From Bos javanicus (taxonomy: Eukaryota > Chordata > Mammalia > Artiodactyla > Bovidae), in NCBI RefSeq assembly GCF_032452875.1, contig NC_083881.1:62317689-62381688 (forward strand): 64,000 nucleotides of DNA, written 5' to 3'. Below are positions 11,423 to 22,312 of this stretch, piece after piece (position 1 is the stretch's first letter; the number at the start of each line of letters is the position of its first letter). A model generated the notes under the pieces. It was not told the DNA's origin, did no database searches, and saw only the letters and a program-made list of their open reading frames with translations. Both the position numbers and the translations under genes were made by a program.

Positions 11423-14400
11423 ATGGCAACGGGATCATACGTATCAGTAATTACCTTAAACGTAAATGGGTTGAATGCCCCAACCAAAAGACAAAGACTG
11501 GCTGAATAGATACAAAAACAAGACCCCTACATATGTTGTCTACAAGAGACCCACCTCAAAACAGGGGACACATACAGACTGAAAGTGAAGGGCTGGAAAA
11601 AGATTTTCCATGCAAATAGGGACCAAAAGAAAGCAGGAGTAGCAATACTCATATCAGATAAAATAGACTTTAAAACAAAGGCTGTGAAAAGAGACAAAGA
11701 TGGTCACTGCATAATGATCAAAGGATCAATCCAAGAAGAAGATATAACAATTATAAATATATATGCACCCAACACGGGAGCACCACAATATGTAAGACAA
11801 ATGCTAACAAGTATGAAAGGAGAAATTAACAATAACACAATAATAGTGGGAGACTTTAATACCCCACTCACACCTATGGATAGATCAACTAAACAGAAAA
11901 TTAACAAGGAAACACAAACTTTAAATGATACAATAGACCAGTTAGACCTAATTGATATCTATAGGACATTTCATCCCAAAACAATGAATTTCACCTTTTT
12001 CTCAAGCGCACATGGAACCTTCTCCAGGATAGATCACAATCTGGGCCATAAATCTAGCCTTGATAAATTAAAAAAAATAGAAATCATTCCAAGCATCTTT
12101 TCTGACCACATTGCAGTAAGATTAGATCTCAATTACAGGAGAAAAACTGTTAAAAATTCCAACATATGGAGGCTGAACAACACGCTGCTGAATAACCAAC
12201 AAATCACAGAAGAAATCAAAAAAGAAATCAAAATTTGCATAGAAATGAATGAAAATGAAAACACAACAACCCCAAACCTGTGAGACACTGTAAAAGCAGT
12301 CCTAAGGAGAAAGTTCATAGCAATACAGGCATACCTCAAGAAACAAGAAAAAAGTCAAATAAATAACCTAACTCTACACCTAAAGCAACTAGAAAAGGAA
12401 GAAATGAAGAACCCCAGGGTTAGTAGAAGGAAAGAAATCTTAAAAATTAGAGCAGAAATAAATGCAAAAGAAACGAAGGAGACCATAGCAAAAATCAACA
12501 AAACCAAAAGCTGGTTCTTTGAAAGGATAAATAAAATTGACAAACCATTAGCCAGACTCATCAAGAAACAAAGGGAGAAAAATCAAATCAATAAAATTAG
12601 AAATGAAAATGGAGAGATCACAACAGACAACACAGAAATACAAAGGATCATAAGAGACTACTAGCAACAATTATATGCCAACAAAATGGACAACGTGGAA
12701 GAAATGGACAAATTCTTAGAAAAGTACAACTTTCCAAAACTGGACCAGGAAGAAATAGAAAATCTTAACAGACCCATCACAAGCACAGAAATTGAAACTG
12801 TAATCAAAAATCTTCCAGCAAACAAAAGCCCAGGTCCAGACGGCTTCACAGCTGAATTCTACCAAAAATTTAGAGAAGAGCTAACACCTATCCTGCTCAA
12901 ACTCTTCCAGAAAATTGAAGAGGAAGGTAAACTTCCAAACTCATTCTATGAGGCCACCATCACCCTAATACCAAAACCTGACAAAGATCCCACGAAAAAA
13001 GAAAACTACAGGCCAATATCACTGATGAACATAGATGCAAAAATCCTTAACAAAATTCTAGCAATCAGAATCCAACAACACATTAAAAAGATCATACACC
13101 ATGACCAAGTGGGCTTTATCCCAGGGATGCAAGGATTCTTCAATATCTGCAAATCAATCAATGTAATACACCACATTAACAAATTGAAAAACAAAAACCA
13201 TATGATTATCTCAATAGATGCAGAGAAAGCCTTTGACAAAATTCAACATCCATTTATGATAAAAAACTCTCCAGAAAGCAGGAATAGAAGGAACATACCT
13301 CAACATAATAAAAGCTATATATGACAAACCCACAGCAAACATTATCCTCAATGGTGAAAAATTGAAAGCATTTCCTCTAAAGTCAGGAACAAGACAAGGG
13401 TGCCCACTTTCACCATTACTATTCAACATAGTTTTGGAAGTTTTGGCCACAGCAATCAGAGCAGAAAAAGAAATAAAAGGAATCCAAATTGGAAAAGAAG
13501 AAGTAAAACTCTCACTATTTGCAGATGACATGATCCTCTACATAGAAAACCCTAAAGACTCCACCAGAAAATTACTAGAACTAATCAATGATTATAGTAA
13601 AGTTGCAGGATATAAAATCAACACACAGAAATCCCTTGCATTCCTATACACTAATAATGAGAAAACAGAAAGAGAAATTAAGGAAACAATTCCATTCACC
13701 ATTGCAATGGAAAAAATAAAATACTTAGGAATATATCTACCTAAAGAAACTAAAGACCTATATATATAGAAAACTATAAAACACTGGTGAAACAAATCAA
13801 AGAGGACACTAATAGATGGAGAAATATACCATGTTCATGGATTGGAAGAATCAATATAGTGAAAATGAGTATACTACCCAAAGCAATTTATAGATTCAAC
13901 GCAATCCCTATCAAGCTACCAACGGTATTCTTCACAGAGCTAGAACAAATAATTTCACAATTTGTATGGAAATACAAAAAACCTCGAATAGCCAAAGCTA
14001 TCTTGAGAAAGAAGAATGGAACTGGAGGAATCAACCTACCTGACTTCAGGCCCTACTACAAAGCCACACTTATCAAGACAGTATGGTACTGGCACAAAGA
14101 CAGAAATATAGATCAATGGAACAAAATAGAAAGCCCAGAGATAAATCCACACACATATGGACACCTTGTCTTTGACAAAGGAGGAAAGAATATACAATGG
14201 ATTAAAGACAATCTCTTTAACAAGTGGTGCTGGGAAATCTGGTCAACCACTTGTAAAAGAATGAAACTAGAACACTTTCTAACACCATACACAAAAATAA
14301 ACTCAAAATGGATTAAAGATCTAAAAGTAAGACCAGAAACTATAAAACTCCTAGAGGAGAACATAGGCAAAACACTCTCTGACATACATCACAGCAGGAT

Positions 14401-15245
14401 CCTCTGTGACCCACCTCCCAGAATATTGGAAATAAAAGCAAAAATAAACAAATGGGACCTAATTAAACTTAAAAGCTTCTGCACAACAAAGGAAACTATT
14501 AGCAAGGTGAAAAGGCAGCCTTCAGAATGGGAGAAAATAATAGCAAATGAAGCAGCTGACAGACAACTAATCTCAAAAATATACAAGCAACTCCTACAGC
14601 TCAACTCCAGAAAAATAAATGACCCAATCAAAAAATGGGCCAAAGATCTAAATAGACATTTCTCCAAAGAAGACATACAGATGGCTAACAAACACATGAA
14701 AAGATGCTCAACATCACTCATTATCAGAGAAATGCAAATCAAAACCACTATGAGGTACCATTTCACGCCAGTCAGAATGGCTGCGATCCAAAAGTCTACA
14801 AGCAGTAAATGCTGGAGAGGGTGTGGAGAAAAGGGAACCCTCTTACACTGTTGGTGGGAATGCAAACTAGTACAGCCACTATGGAGAACAGTGTGGAGAT
14901 TCCTTAAAAAACTGGAAATAGTACTGCCTTATGATCCAGCAATCCCACTGCTGGGCATACACACTGAGGAAACCAGAAGGGAAAGAGACACGTGTACCCC
15001 AATGTTCATCGCAGCACTGTTTATAATAGCCAGGACATGGAAGCAACCTAGATGTCCATCAGCAGATGAATGGATAAAGAAAGCAGTGGTACATATACAC
15101 AATGGAGTATTACTCAGCCATTAAAAAGAATACATTTGAATCAGTTCTAATGAGGTGGATGAAACTGGAGCCTATTATACAGAGTGAAGTAAGCCAGAAA
15201 GAAAAACACCAATACAGTATACTAATGCATATATATGGAATTTAG
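11423..15245 (+). pseudogene. L1 ORF2 (endonuclease / reverse transcriptase), broken by three stops and three frameshifts
   Basis: ORF2 makes the nick and copies L1 RNA into DNA. It starts at 11423 ('MATGSYVSVITLNVNGLNAP'). In-frame stops lie at 11507-11509 (TAG), 12281-12283 (TGA) and 12662-12664 (TAG). Frameshifts lie near 13260 (one extra A), 13757-13768 (an extra TA) and about 15077 (one extra base). Visible landmarks are endonuclease 'GDFNTPL' and 'RIDHNLGH' (within 11585-12283), 'YRPISLMNIDAKILNKILA' and 'IDAEKAFDKIQHPF' (within 12686-13260), reverse transcriptase 'FADD' at 13518-13529, and the C-terminal cysteine motif C-x3-C-x7-H-x4-C (within 13787-15124). The final codons after the last shift end at 15243-15245. 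The net frame returns in a pattern consistent with single small indels. Confidence 0.92.
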
Positions 15246-15595
15246 AAAGATGGTAACAATAACCCTGTGTACGAGACAGCAAAAGAGACAGTGATGTATA
15301 GATCAGTCTTATGGTCTCTGTGGGAGAGTGAGAGGGTGGGGAGATTTGGGAGAATGGCATTGAAGCATGTATAATATCATGTATGAAATGAGTCGCCAGT
15401 CCAGGTTTGATGCAAGATACTGGATGCTTGGGGCTGGTGCACTGGGACAACCCAGAGGGAGGGTATGGGGAGGGAGGAGGGAGGAGGGTTCAGGATGGGG
15501 AACACATGTATACCTGTGGTGGATTCATTTCGATATTTGGCAAAACTAATACAATATTGTAAAGTTTAAAAATAAAATAAAATTTAAAAAAAAAA
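15246..15595 (+). other. L1 3' UTR with polyadenylation signal
   Basis: The sequence after the ORF2 stop has a purine-rich, G-run section (15425-15500, 'GGGAGGAGGGAGGAGGG'), as is common in L1 3' UTRs. It ends with AATAAA at 15571-15576 and an A-rich tail just before the target-site duplication. Confidence 0.85.
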
Positions 15596-16276
15596 CAGAA
15601 AACTAAGATCATGGCATCCAGTCCCATCACTTCATGGCAAATAGATGGGGAAACAGTGGAAACAGTGGCTGACTTTATTTTCTGGGCTCCAAGATTGCTG
15701 CAGATGGTGATTGCAGCCATGAAATTAAAAGATGTTTACTCCTTGAAAGGAAAGTTATGACCAATATAGATAGCATATTAAAAAGCAGAGACATTACTTT
15801 GTCAAAAAAGGTCTGTCTAGTCAAGGCTATGGTTTTTCCAGTGGTCATGAATGGATGTGAGAGTTGGACGGTGAGGAAAGCTGAGTGCCGAAGAATTGAT
15901 GCTTTTGAACTGTGGTGTTGGAGAAGACTCTTGAGAGTCCCTTGGACTGCAAGGAGATCCAACCAGTCCATCCTGGGGGAGATCAGTCCTGGGTGTTCAT
16001 TGGAAGGACTGATGTTGAAGCTGAAACTCCAATATTTTGGCCACCTGATGCAAAGAGCTGACTCATTTGAAAAGACCCTGATGCTGGGAAAGATTGAGGG
16101 CAGGAGGAGAAGGGGACGACAGAGGATGAGATGGTTGGATGGCATCACCGACTCGATGGACATGGGTTTGGGTGGACTCCAGGATTTGGTGACGGACAGG
16201 GAGGCCTGGCGTGCTGCAGTGCCTGGGGTCGCAAACAGTCAGACACGAGTGAGTGACTGAACTGAACTGAACTGAA

Positions 16277-16900
16277 CTTCCCTTAATTTTTTCTTAGTAA
16301 TTACCAAAAGTATGCTCTTTCCCCTTTCAAGCTAGGGTATCAAGCACTTTAAGTTTAAAACAAACTAAACCTTAAATTGTTAAATTGTTACATATTTTAT
16401 TAAAAATAGACAATACTTATTTTTATGGAGTTAAAATAGCTTTGCACTTACCATTTTGTACTTTGCTTGTTATTAATAATATTTCAAGCCCACATAACCT
16501 TGAATCAACACAATCCATAAACCTGTCTTTTTAATGATTATAGAGCCATCCATCGTGTAAATATGCCACAGTTTGCTCATCCATATCTCTATTTTTGGCC
16601 ATTTGGGCTGTTTCCAGTTTCTTTCTATTATAAATAATGTGACTGTGAAGGATTGTTTAGACCAATGGCTTTTAAAATTATCTCTTGGGGGTCATTTCCT
16701 TAGGTCAATATTTCTAAAGATAAAATATTTGGAAAAATGACATGAACATTTTGTTACCTGTTGCCAGACTGCTATTTAAAAAGATTGAAACTGTTTTACA
16801 ACCCATTATCAACACTATGTTTCCCTGAAGCCACATCCACTTTGATTGTTAATGTTATTTATTTTTGCCAGTTTACTTGATATAAATGGCATCAAAGTTG
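16277..16900 (-). mobile_element. Old L1/HAL1-like fragment, reverse orientation (from about 16430)
   Basis: 'GCCATTTGGGCTGTTTCCAG' and 'CTATTATAAATAATGTGACT' are the reverse-strand equivalent of the L1 ORF2 3' coding end. The first 150 bases are AT-rich and unassigned. Confidence 0.6.
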
Positions 16901-17550
16901 ATTTGAGGTGCTGAGGAAAAACAACCTTAACCTTTTTAGAAGCTCTGTTGTTGGGGGTCTACAAGTCATGCCCTTAAGATTTTTAGAAGTATTTTTGTCT
17001 GGCCTAAGGGCCTCTTGGTCACAATTTAAATCTTTTCTAAGGTCTTTGCAAAAGATCTTGGAGCTGCACCTTTGATCTGAATTTTGCACTGCAGCTGTGT
17101 TTTCCTGGCAGCATCCTAGATCTGACCTTTACCTTAAGGCTGTCTCTTACTTTGATTTCATTGTGCTGCCGAGATTTCCCTGGACCATCTATATTTCCTC
17201 TAAGTTCTGCTCAAATGATTCTTTATTTCACTCATTCCTTTCTTCTTGTATTTTATCATAGCATAGGAAGCTAAAAGAGGCCAATTGATATTTCCTATAT
17301 TTTTCCTGGAGATCTCCTTAGTCAGCTCCACAAGTTCATGAGGCATCCTTTCTATTTGTGATGTTACCACAGGCAACAGTTTCAATAAAATTTCTTTTGG
17401 TATATACATGGCATCCCCCTCCCTCTAGCAATCAGTAGTGATCTCACTGCTCCGTCAGCCTTCACTAATACTCCTTTTAAAAAAGTCTTCAGGCCTCTAT
17501 CCACTGAAACCAGTATTACATGTTCTAGATCTTTCTTAGAGCAGTATTTC
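16901..17550. other. Unassigned sequence
   Basis: The reverse strand has two short frames (16892-17089, 17200-17409) in line with each other but separated by stops. The composition suggests an old retroelement or DNA transposon that I cannot name. No host gene is recognised. Confidence 0.3.
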
Positions 17551-18017
17551 ATTGTTGTTGTTCAGTTGCTCAGGCATGTCCGACTCTTTGCAACCCCATG
17601 GACTGCAGTGCGCCAGGTTTCCCTGTCCTTCACCAATTTCCGGAGCCTGCTCAAACACATGTCCATTGAGTTGGGATGCCATCCAACCTTTCTTGTCCTC
17701 TGTTGTCCCCTTCTCCCCTTGCCTTCAATCTTTCCCAGCATCAAGGTTTTTTCTAATGAGTAAGTTCTTCACAGCAGGTGGCCAAAGTATTGGAGCTTCA
17801 GCCTCAACATCAGTCCCCCCAGTGAATATTCACGATTGATGTCCTTCAGGATTGACTGGTTTATCTTGCAGTACAGGGGACTCTCAAGAGTCTTCTCCAA
17901 CACCACAGTTCGAAAGCATCAATTCTTTGGTATTCAGCCTTCTTTATGATCCAATTCTCACATCCATCCATGACTACTGGAAGAACCATAGCTTTGACTA
18001 TCCGGACCTTTGTCGGC
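17551..18017 (-). mobile_element. BovB 3' fragment
   Basis: Reverse complement of the BovB C-terminal coding region and 3' end: 'TCAGGCATGTCCGACTCTTT', 'CAATCTTTCCCAGCATCAAG', 'CATCAATTCTTTGGTATTCA'. Truncated at its 5' end, which lies to the right, where a Bov-A2 abuts it directly. Confidence 0.9.
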
Positions 18018-18272
18018 ATTGCTGCTGCTGTTGCTGCTCAGTTGCTTCAGTCGTGTCCGACTCTGTGCAACCCCACAGACGGCAGCCCACCAGGCACCCC
18101 CGTCCCTGGGACTCTCCAGGCAAGAACACTGGAGTGGGTTGCCATTTCCTTCTCCAATGCATGAAAGTGAAAAGTGAAAGAGAAGTCGCTCAGTCGTGTC
18201 CGACTCCTAGCGACCCCATGGAGTTCAGTCTACCAGGCTCCTCCGTCCATGGGATTTTCCAGGTGGCATTAC
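18018..18272 (-). mobile_element. Bov-A2 SINE, slightly truncated
   Basis: Two Bov-A units in reverse, joined by the 'CATGAAAGTGAAAAGTGAAA' linker (18161-18180). The right end stops at 'TTTTCCAGG', short of the usual 'GGAGTGGGGTGCCATTGCC' end. Confidence 0.88.
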
Positions 18273-18274
18273 TG

Positions 18275-18770
18275 GGCACCAATTGCTGTTTCAGTTATCC
18301 ATCACTGTGTAACAAATCAACACATCACCCCAAACTTAGTGGTTCAAGACTTTTGTGTGTGAAGGTGATGGTTTATTGGTCTTAGCTGAGAGGTTGCTTT
18401 CTTCCCTGGGGTGTTACTGGGCTAGACTGGGCTGGTATGTCTAAGAAGGTTCATTTATATGGCTGGTAGTTGGTGCTGGCTGTCAGTTGTAGTTGTCAGA
18501 GGACCTGGTTCTCCTTCATATGGTTTTTCCACGTGGCTTATCTATACAATATGACAACTGAATTCTAAGTCAGGGATAGAAGCTTCTAGTCTTAAGGCCT
18601 GGGCTGAGTGGTCCCAGAATGTAGTTCTACTGTGTTCTGCTCATTAGAGCAGTCCTAGGTTGTTCTTAGAGTTGAAAGAAGGAAAAATAAACTCTACTAG
18701 TCAAGGGGAGAAAGGCACAAGGAGGGGAGAACTAGTAATATCATCTCTGGAGTCTATCTATCATGCCAGG
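18275..18770 (-). mobile_element. LTR-type repeat (MaLR/ERVL-like), reverse orientation
   Basis: 'TATCCATCACTGTGTAACAA', 'CCCCAAACTTAGTGGTTCAA' and later 'AAGGGGAGAAAGG' follow the order of a common mammalian LTR family read in reverse. The internal match is loose and the subfamily unknown. Confidence 0.5.
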
Positions 18771-18829
18771 GTGATGAGGTCATTTATCAGCTTTTCTCAG
18801 GAGTGCTATAGATGTAGAAGACACCTACT

Positions 18830-18962
18830 GCTCATTAATTTATTCACTTACTCATTATCAGCTTTTTACTGAGCATCTACTCTGTGCTGGGCTCTGTTCT
18901 AGACATCATGGAAATAATGATAAGTAAGACAAAGTCCTTGCTCTTGTGCAGCTTACACTCTA
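18830..18962 (-). mobile_element. L2 LINE 3' end, reverse orientation
   Basis: 'ACTGAGCATCTACTCTGTGC' and 'CTTGCTCTTGTGCAGCTTAC' correspond to the reversed L2 3' end. Confidence 0.7.
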
Positions 18963-18967
18963 ATTGG

Positions 18968-19016
18968 GAAAAATTAAATATACATATATATGTATATACA
19001 TATATATGTATGTACT
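18968..19016. repeat. TA/TG microsatellite
   Basis: Alternating TACATATATATGTATA units forming near-perfect palindromes. Likely length-variable. Confidence 0.9.
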
Positions 19017-19319
19017 AGGAAAATAGTAGTCGTGGTTTGAATTGTGTCCACCTGCCAAGCCTGTTTACATGTATCCTTCCTTATACACATGAGGTTCCTC
19101 CCAAGACCATTCATCTTCAGCCTTATGGAGGTCCCCAGTCCACTGGCCCCCACCACTGTCAAACAACTCATCATGAGCTTTTTTCCTTATCCAGGTGAGA
19201 CACCAAAGTCCATCATCTCAAACACTCCTCCCTTGGCTGTCTTCCTCCATTGCACTCTCCTAACCTAATCCCAAACCTAATCAAATTCAATATGTGCTGA
19301 CTCTGTGCCTGCACTTGCT
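19017..19319. other. Nothing recognised
   Basis: About 300 bp without repeat signature. The 74-codon forward frame at 19044-19268 shows no family resemblance. Confidence 0.4.
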
Positions 19320-19605
19320 TTGGTCAATGAAAGTGATTGGAATTGATGTGTGTTAGTTCTGAAAGGAAGCTTTAAAAATCAATGCACAATTCATCGCGTT
19401 TTTTTTTTTTTTTTGCAGTGACTGACAACACTCCAAATGAGGGCTGCTCTATAAGCCTGAGTGTTAGAGTAAGGAGAAATCGGAGTAGAACCCCCAGCTG
19501 ACTCATCATCAGCATGTAGTGTGATGTCACCGAGATTGAATGTAGTTTTATGACACTCAGTTTATTGCTTGTTTCTACAGCACAACCTAAACTATACCTC
19601 CTGGT
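19320..19605 (+). mobile_element. LTR-like repeat, forward orientation
   Basis: 'TGAAAGGAAGCTTTAAAAAT', then after a 17-T run 'GAGGGCTGCTCTATAAGCCT' and the ending 'CTACAGCACAACCTAAACTA', in the order of a common mammalian LTR. Moderately diverged. Confidence 0.5.
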
Positions 19606-19786
19606 CCACGTGAGTACAAGTCTGCCAGATGGAGAAGACAGTTAAGAGCATCTCATGCTGAAAGAGCGCTATGTAAGAAGGCATAGAGAAGTCTGGTGAC
19701 ATCGTGGTGGGGATGCAGCACAGGCTGAGTGATGTGAAGCTGCAAAGATGAACCTCAAAGAACAGGTTAGGACTCATTCCTGTAGG

Positions 19787-19958
19787 GTAGTGACTGTAGC
19801 CCACCAGCCTCCTCTGTCCATGGAATTTTCCAGGCAAGAATATTGGAGTGAGTTGCCATTTCCTTCTCCATGGGATCTTCCTGAGCCAGGGATCCAACCC
19901 AAGTCTCTTGCATCTCCTGCATTGGCAGGCAGATTCTTTACCACTGATGCCAGCTGTT
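19787..19958 (-). mobile_element. Bov-tA SINE, 3'-truncated
   Basis: Reverse Bov-A ('CCACCAGCCTCCTCTGTCCA') plus tRNA-Glu head complement ('CTCCTGCATTGGCAGGCAGA'). The first part of the Bov-A end is missing. Confidence 0.85.
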
Positions 19959-20006
19959 CGCCATCTATATATCTTTGATGAAGTGTTTGTTAAGGTCTTT
20001 GGCTTA

Positions 20007-20135
20007 CTTTTTATTTATTTATTTATTTTTGCTGCATGGCTTGTGGTTTCTTAATTCCCTGACCAAAGACAGAACCCAGGCCCTTAGCAGTGAAAGCGCA
20101 GAGTCCTAACCACTGGACTGCCAGGGAATTTCCAG
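20007..20135 (-). mobile_element. tRNA-Glu-derived SINE (CHR type) with target-site duplication
   Basis: A TTTA-rich tail complement leads into 'GCTGCATGGCTTGTGGTTTC' and ends 'CACTGGACTGCCAGGGAATT'. The 13-bp duplication GGTCTTTGGCTTA occurs at 19994-20006 and 20136-20148. Confidence 0.88.
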
Positions 20136-20149
20136 GGTCTTTGGCTTAT

Positions 20150-20290
20150 TTTTAATGAGGAAGGCAAGCAACTTTTATGACCCCCAGTTTCCTTATCTAC
20201 AAAATGGGAGCCTTGATGCTGGTACTTTCTCCATCACAGGACTGTTGCAAGAGTCAAGGTGGAATAAGATATGTGGAAACCTTTTGTGAA
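20150..20290 (+). mobile_element. MIR SINE
   Basis: 'CCCCAGTTTCCTTATCTACA' followed by 'AAATGGGAGCC' and 'ACAGGACTGTTGCAAGAGTC' is the MIR 3' half. Confidence 0.75.
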
Positions 20291-20317
20291 CAAGAAGGCT
20301 CTGGTTACATGCTCTGT

Positions 20318-20524
20318 GTGCTCAGATGGTCAATCCTGTCCGACTCTATGTGACCCATGGACTATAGCCCACCAGGCTCCTCTGTGCATGGGATTCTTCA
20401 GGCAAGAATACTGGAGCGGGTTGCCATTTGCTGCTCCAGGGGATCTTCCTGACCCAGGGATGTCTCTTACATCTCCTGCATTGGCAGGCAGATTCTTTAC
20501 CACTAGTGCCCCCTGGGAAGCTCC
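20318..20524 (-). mobile_element. Bov-tA SINE
   Basis: Reverse Bov-A plus tRNA-Glu head, ending 'CCTGGGAAGCTCC'. The B-box segment has a small deletion after 'CCCAGGGATG'. Confidence 0.88.
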
Positions 20525-21088
20525 TAGTTACATAGAAAGTATTATTAATCTGGTTGTACCTTTAACTGATATTCAGTGTGATTTTATTCTTGTTGTGTTA
20601 CTCCTGATATGTCATTTAAGTTCTAAGGCTATGAAATTAGATAATTAAAAATCAAAAGAGACAAATTTCACAATCAAAGTAAGTAGCACCCAGCAGCTCT
20701 GAATTCTTCAAGCTCTCTGTGACCCCTGTGATAAGCTGGCCCATCTCCCTTCACCGAGTCTGCAGGGATGCTGTCTTGTTCCCAACCAGATGAGAACAGA
20801 AGATGTGGTTGCCTTGGAGAACAAGACAGGGAACAAAATGAACAGAAGTTCTGCTCCATGATGCACCCAAAGCTGATGCCTGACTCCACAGGAAGGGGAG
20901 GCATAGTTTTAAAAGACAAGACTTGGGTAATGTCTGTCCCCTAGATATCAACGAAAGCAGTGCTGAGAGAAACACTGTACCAAATCCTCATTTTAATATT
21001 TGAGAATTTACCTTATATTAGCTACACCAGTACTTGCACATCAGGCTGGCTGCATAAGACTCACTTGGGGGAGCATGTAAACAATTTT
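20525..21088. other. Mostly unassigned; short MER5-like piece at about 21015-21085
   Basis: No gene. The 81-codon reverse frame at 20674-20919 resembles nothing I know. 'CATCAGGCTGGCTGCATAAG' followed by 'ACTCACTTGGGGGAGC' resembles one arm of MER5-type hAT elements. Confidence 0.35.
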
Positions 21089-21990
21089 ATCCATTCAAAA
21101 ATATTTATTATGTCTCTAACATGTACCTAGACATGGAATGCAGCAGTTCACAAAACAAAGTTTGGCTTATGTGGAGATTACATTGAGTGTGGGGAGGCAA
21201 GTGATAAACACATAAATAGATAATATGTCAGATGATCACAAGTGCTATGAAGAGAAATAAAGCAGAGAGAGGGTCATGGACAGAATGGGATGTTGTTTTG
21301 GACAAATGATTCCAGGAGACTTCTCTGATAAGGTGACATATGAACAGAAGATTAAGAAAGGGAGAGGAGAAGGCATATGGATATCTGGGAGGGGAGATAT
21401 CTGAACTAAGAACCATTATGCAGAAAGAATGGGGCTTCCCTGGTGGCTCAGGGGTAAAGACTCTGGCTATAATGCAGGAGATGCAGGAGACTCAGGTTCA
21501 ATCTCTGGGTCAGAAACATCCCCTGGAGAAGGAAATGGCAATTGACTCCAGTATTCTTGCCTGGGAAACCCCATGGACAGAAGAGCCTGGTGGGCTATAG
21601 TCCATAGGGTTGCAAAGAGTCAGGCATGACTGAAGTAGCTGAGCATGCATGAACATGCCGAAAGAAAAGCACGTGCAAAGGTCCTGAGGTAGGAGAACAC
21701 TTTCTTTCCCCCTTCTTCTTCTTCTTTAAGAAACAGCAGTGAGGCCAGCAACTAAAGAGGAGCAAGTTAGGATAGAGGGAGACTTAGTAAATGAGAAGAG
21801 GGAGTGGGAGGCTGGCTGTGGATTGGAGGCCACTGAAAGCATTTAGGGTTTTACATTGGGTGAAATAGGAAGGCATGGAAAGCTTTGAGCAGATGAGTGA
21901 TAAGATCTGACTTTGGTTCTTAAAGGATCACTCGGATTATCCAGTGGAAGACCCTAGACACCGTGGGAAGGTGAGCAGGGATGGAGATGT
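21089..21990 (-). mobile_element. L2 LINE, reverse orientation, split by a Bov-tA
   Basis: Pieces 21089-21425 and about 21660-21990 follow the reversed L2 3' end: 'GAAGAGAAATAAAGCAGAGA', 'GGCATATGGATATCTGGGAG', 'GTGCAAAGGTCCTGAGGTAG', 'CTTTGAGCAGATGAGTGATA'. About 650 bp of L2 remains, unusually long for this window. Confidence 0.65.
21430..21656 (+). mobile_element. Bov-tA SINE
   Basis: 'GGGGCTTCCCTGGTGGCTCA' head through 'CATGACTGAAGTAGCTGAGC'. The head contains a small duplication ('GCAGGAGATGCAGGAGAC'). It interrupts the L2. Confidence 0.9.
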
Positions 21991-22130
21991 GGAGACCAGC
22001 CCAGGCCTTTCATATTTTTGGTGGGAGATGATGGCTAGTGGTGGAAACGGCATAAATATCTATATTTTTACTGCCTCTCCTACTCTCCACTTCCAATTGA
22101 GAAGATTTAAGACAGGAAGAGAAATTCTGT

Positions 22131-22312
22131 ATTTTTATTTATTTATTTATCTGACTGTACTGGGTCTTAGTTGTGGCCATGGGATTTTTTTTAGTTGTGG
22201 CATGTGAACTCTTAGTTGAACCCTGTGGGATCTGGGTCCCTGACCAGGGATCGAATGTGGGCCCCTTGTATTGGTCCAGAGGGCCACCCACTGGACCCCT
22301 AGGGAAGTCCCA
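22131..22312 (-). mobile_element. tRNA-Glu-derived SINE (CHR type)
   Basis: TTTA repeats, 'ACTGGGTCTTAGTTGTGGCC', 'CCTGACCAGGGATCGAATGT' and 'GGACCCCTAGGGAAGTCCC': the full element in reverse. Confidence 0.85.

Larger units (their letters stand above)
7571..15595 (+). mobile_element. Near-full-length L1 (L1-BT type), structurally complete but coding-dead
   Basis: The 5' end is the expected 'GGAGGAGCCAAGATGGCGGA', followed by a 2.9 kb 5' UTR, ORF1, ORF2, a 3' UTR, AATAAA at 15571 and a short A tail. Flanking 13-bp duplications CAGAAAACTAAGA at 7558-7570 and 15596-15608 are identical, although the last A is shared with the element edge. At about 8.0 kb it is close to the full length known for this family. 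The insertion lies in BovB sequence on the same strand. The coding lesions listed under ORF1 and ORF2 make it non-autonomous. Confidence 0.95.
7342..16260 (+). pseudogene. BovB ORF remnant: reverse transcriptase palm and C-terminal region, interrupted by L1
   Basis: BovB is an RTE-clade LINE whose ORF encodes endonuclease and reverse transcriptase for its own copying and that of related SINEs. The left segment (7342-7557) has the catalytic motif 'RYADDTTLM', with the YADD codons at 7453-7464. The frame runs to the L1 junction, where the host sequence reads '...NIQKTK'. After the L1, a long uninterrupted frame at 15757-16260 carries the C-terminal part ('CESWTVRKAE', 'FELWCWRRLLRVPWTARRSN', 'REAWRAAVPG') to a stop at 16258-16260. 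The endonuclease and the N-terminal half of the reverse transcriptase are absent. The copy was already 5'-truncated before the L1 landed, so it is non-functional. Confidence 0.85.
7318..16276 (+). mobile_element. BovB LINE, 5'-truncated, split by an L1
   Basis: Left part 7318-7557 and right part about 15609-16276 are contiguous in BovB consensus and together make roughly 0.9 kb. The left part starts inside the reverse transcriptase domain. The right part ends in the typical 'GACTGAACTGAACTGAAC' tail. The 8 kb between them is a later L1 insertion, so BovB was here first. Confidence 0.92.

Noticed and set aside
14389..14865. 158-codon reverse frame rich in hydrophobic residues
   Set aside because: It is the antisense shadow of L1 ORF2; A-rich coding strands give Leu/Phe/Ile-rich antisense translations.
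17566..18385. Multiple overlapping forward frames of up to 177 codons
   Set aside because: They translate a reversed BovB fragment and a Bov-A2 SINE. The same peptide strings recur wherever these repeats occur in the window.
20507..20520. CTCF-like GCCCCCTGG in a Bov-tA end
   Set aside because: Only the central bases match; the flanking core positions differ and the sequence comes from the SINE's 'CCACCAGGGAAGCCC' end.
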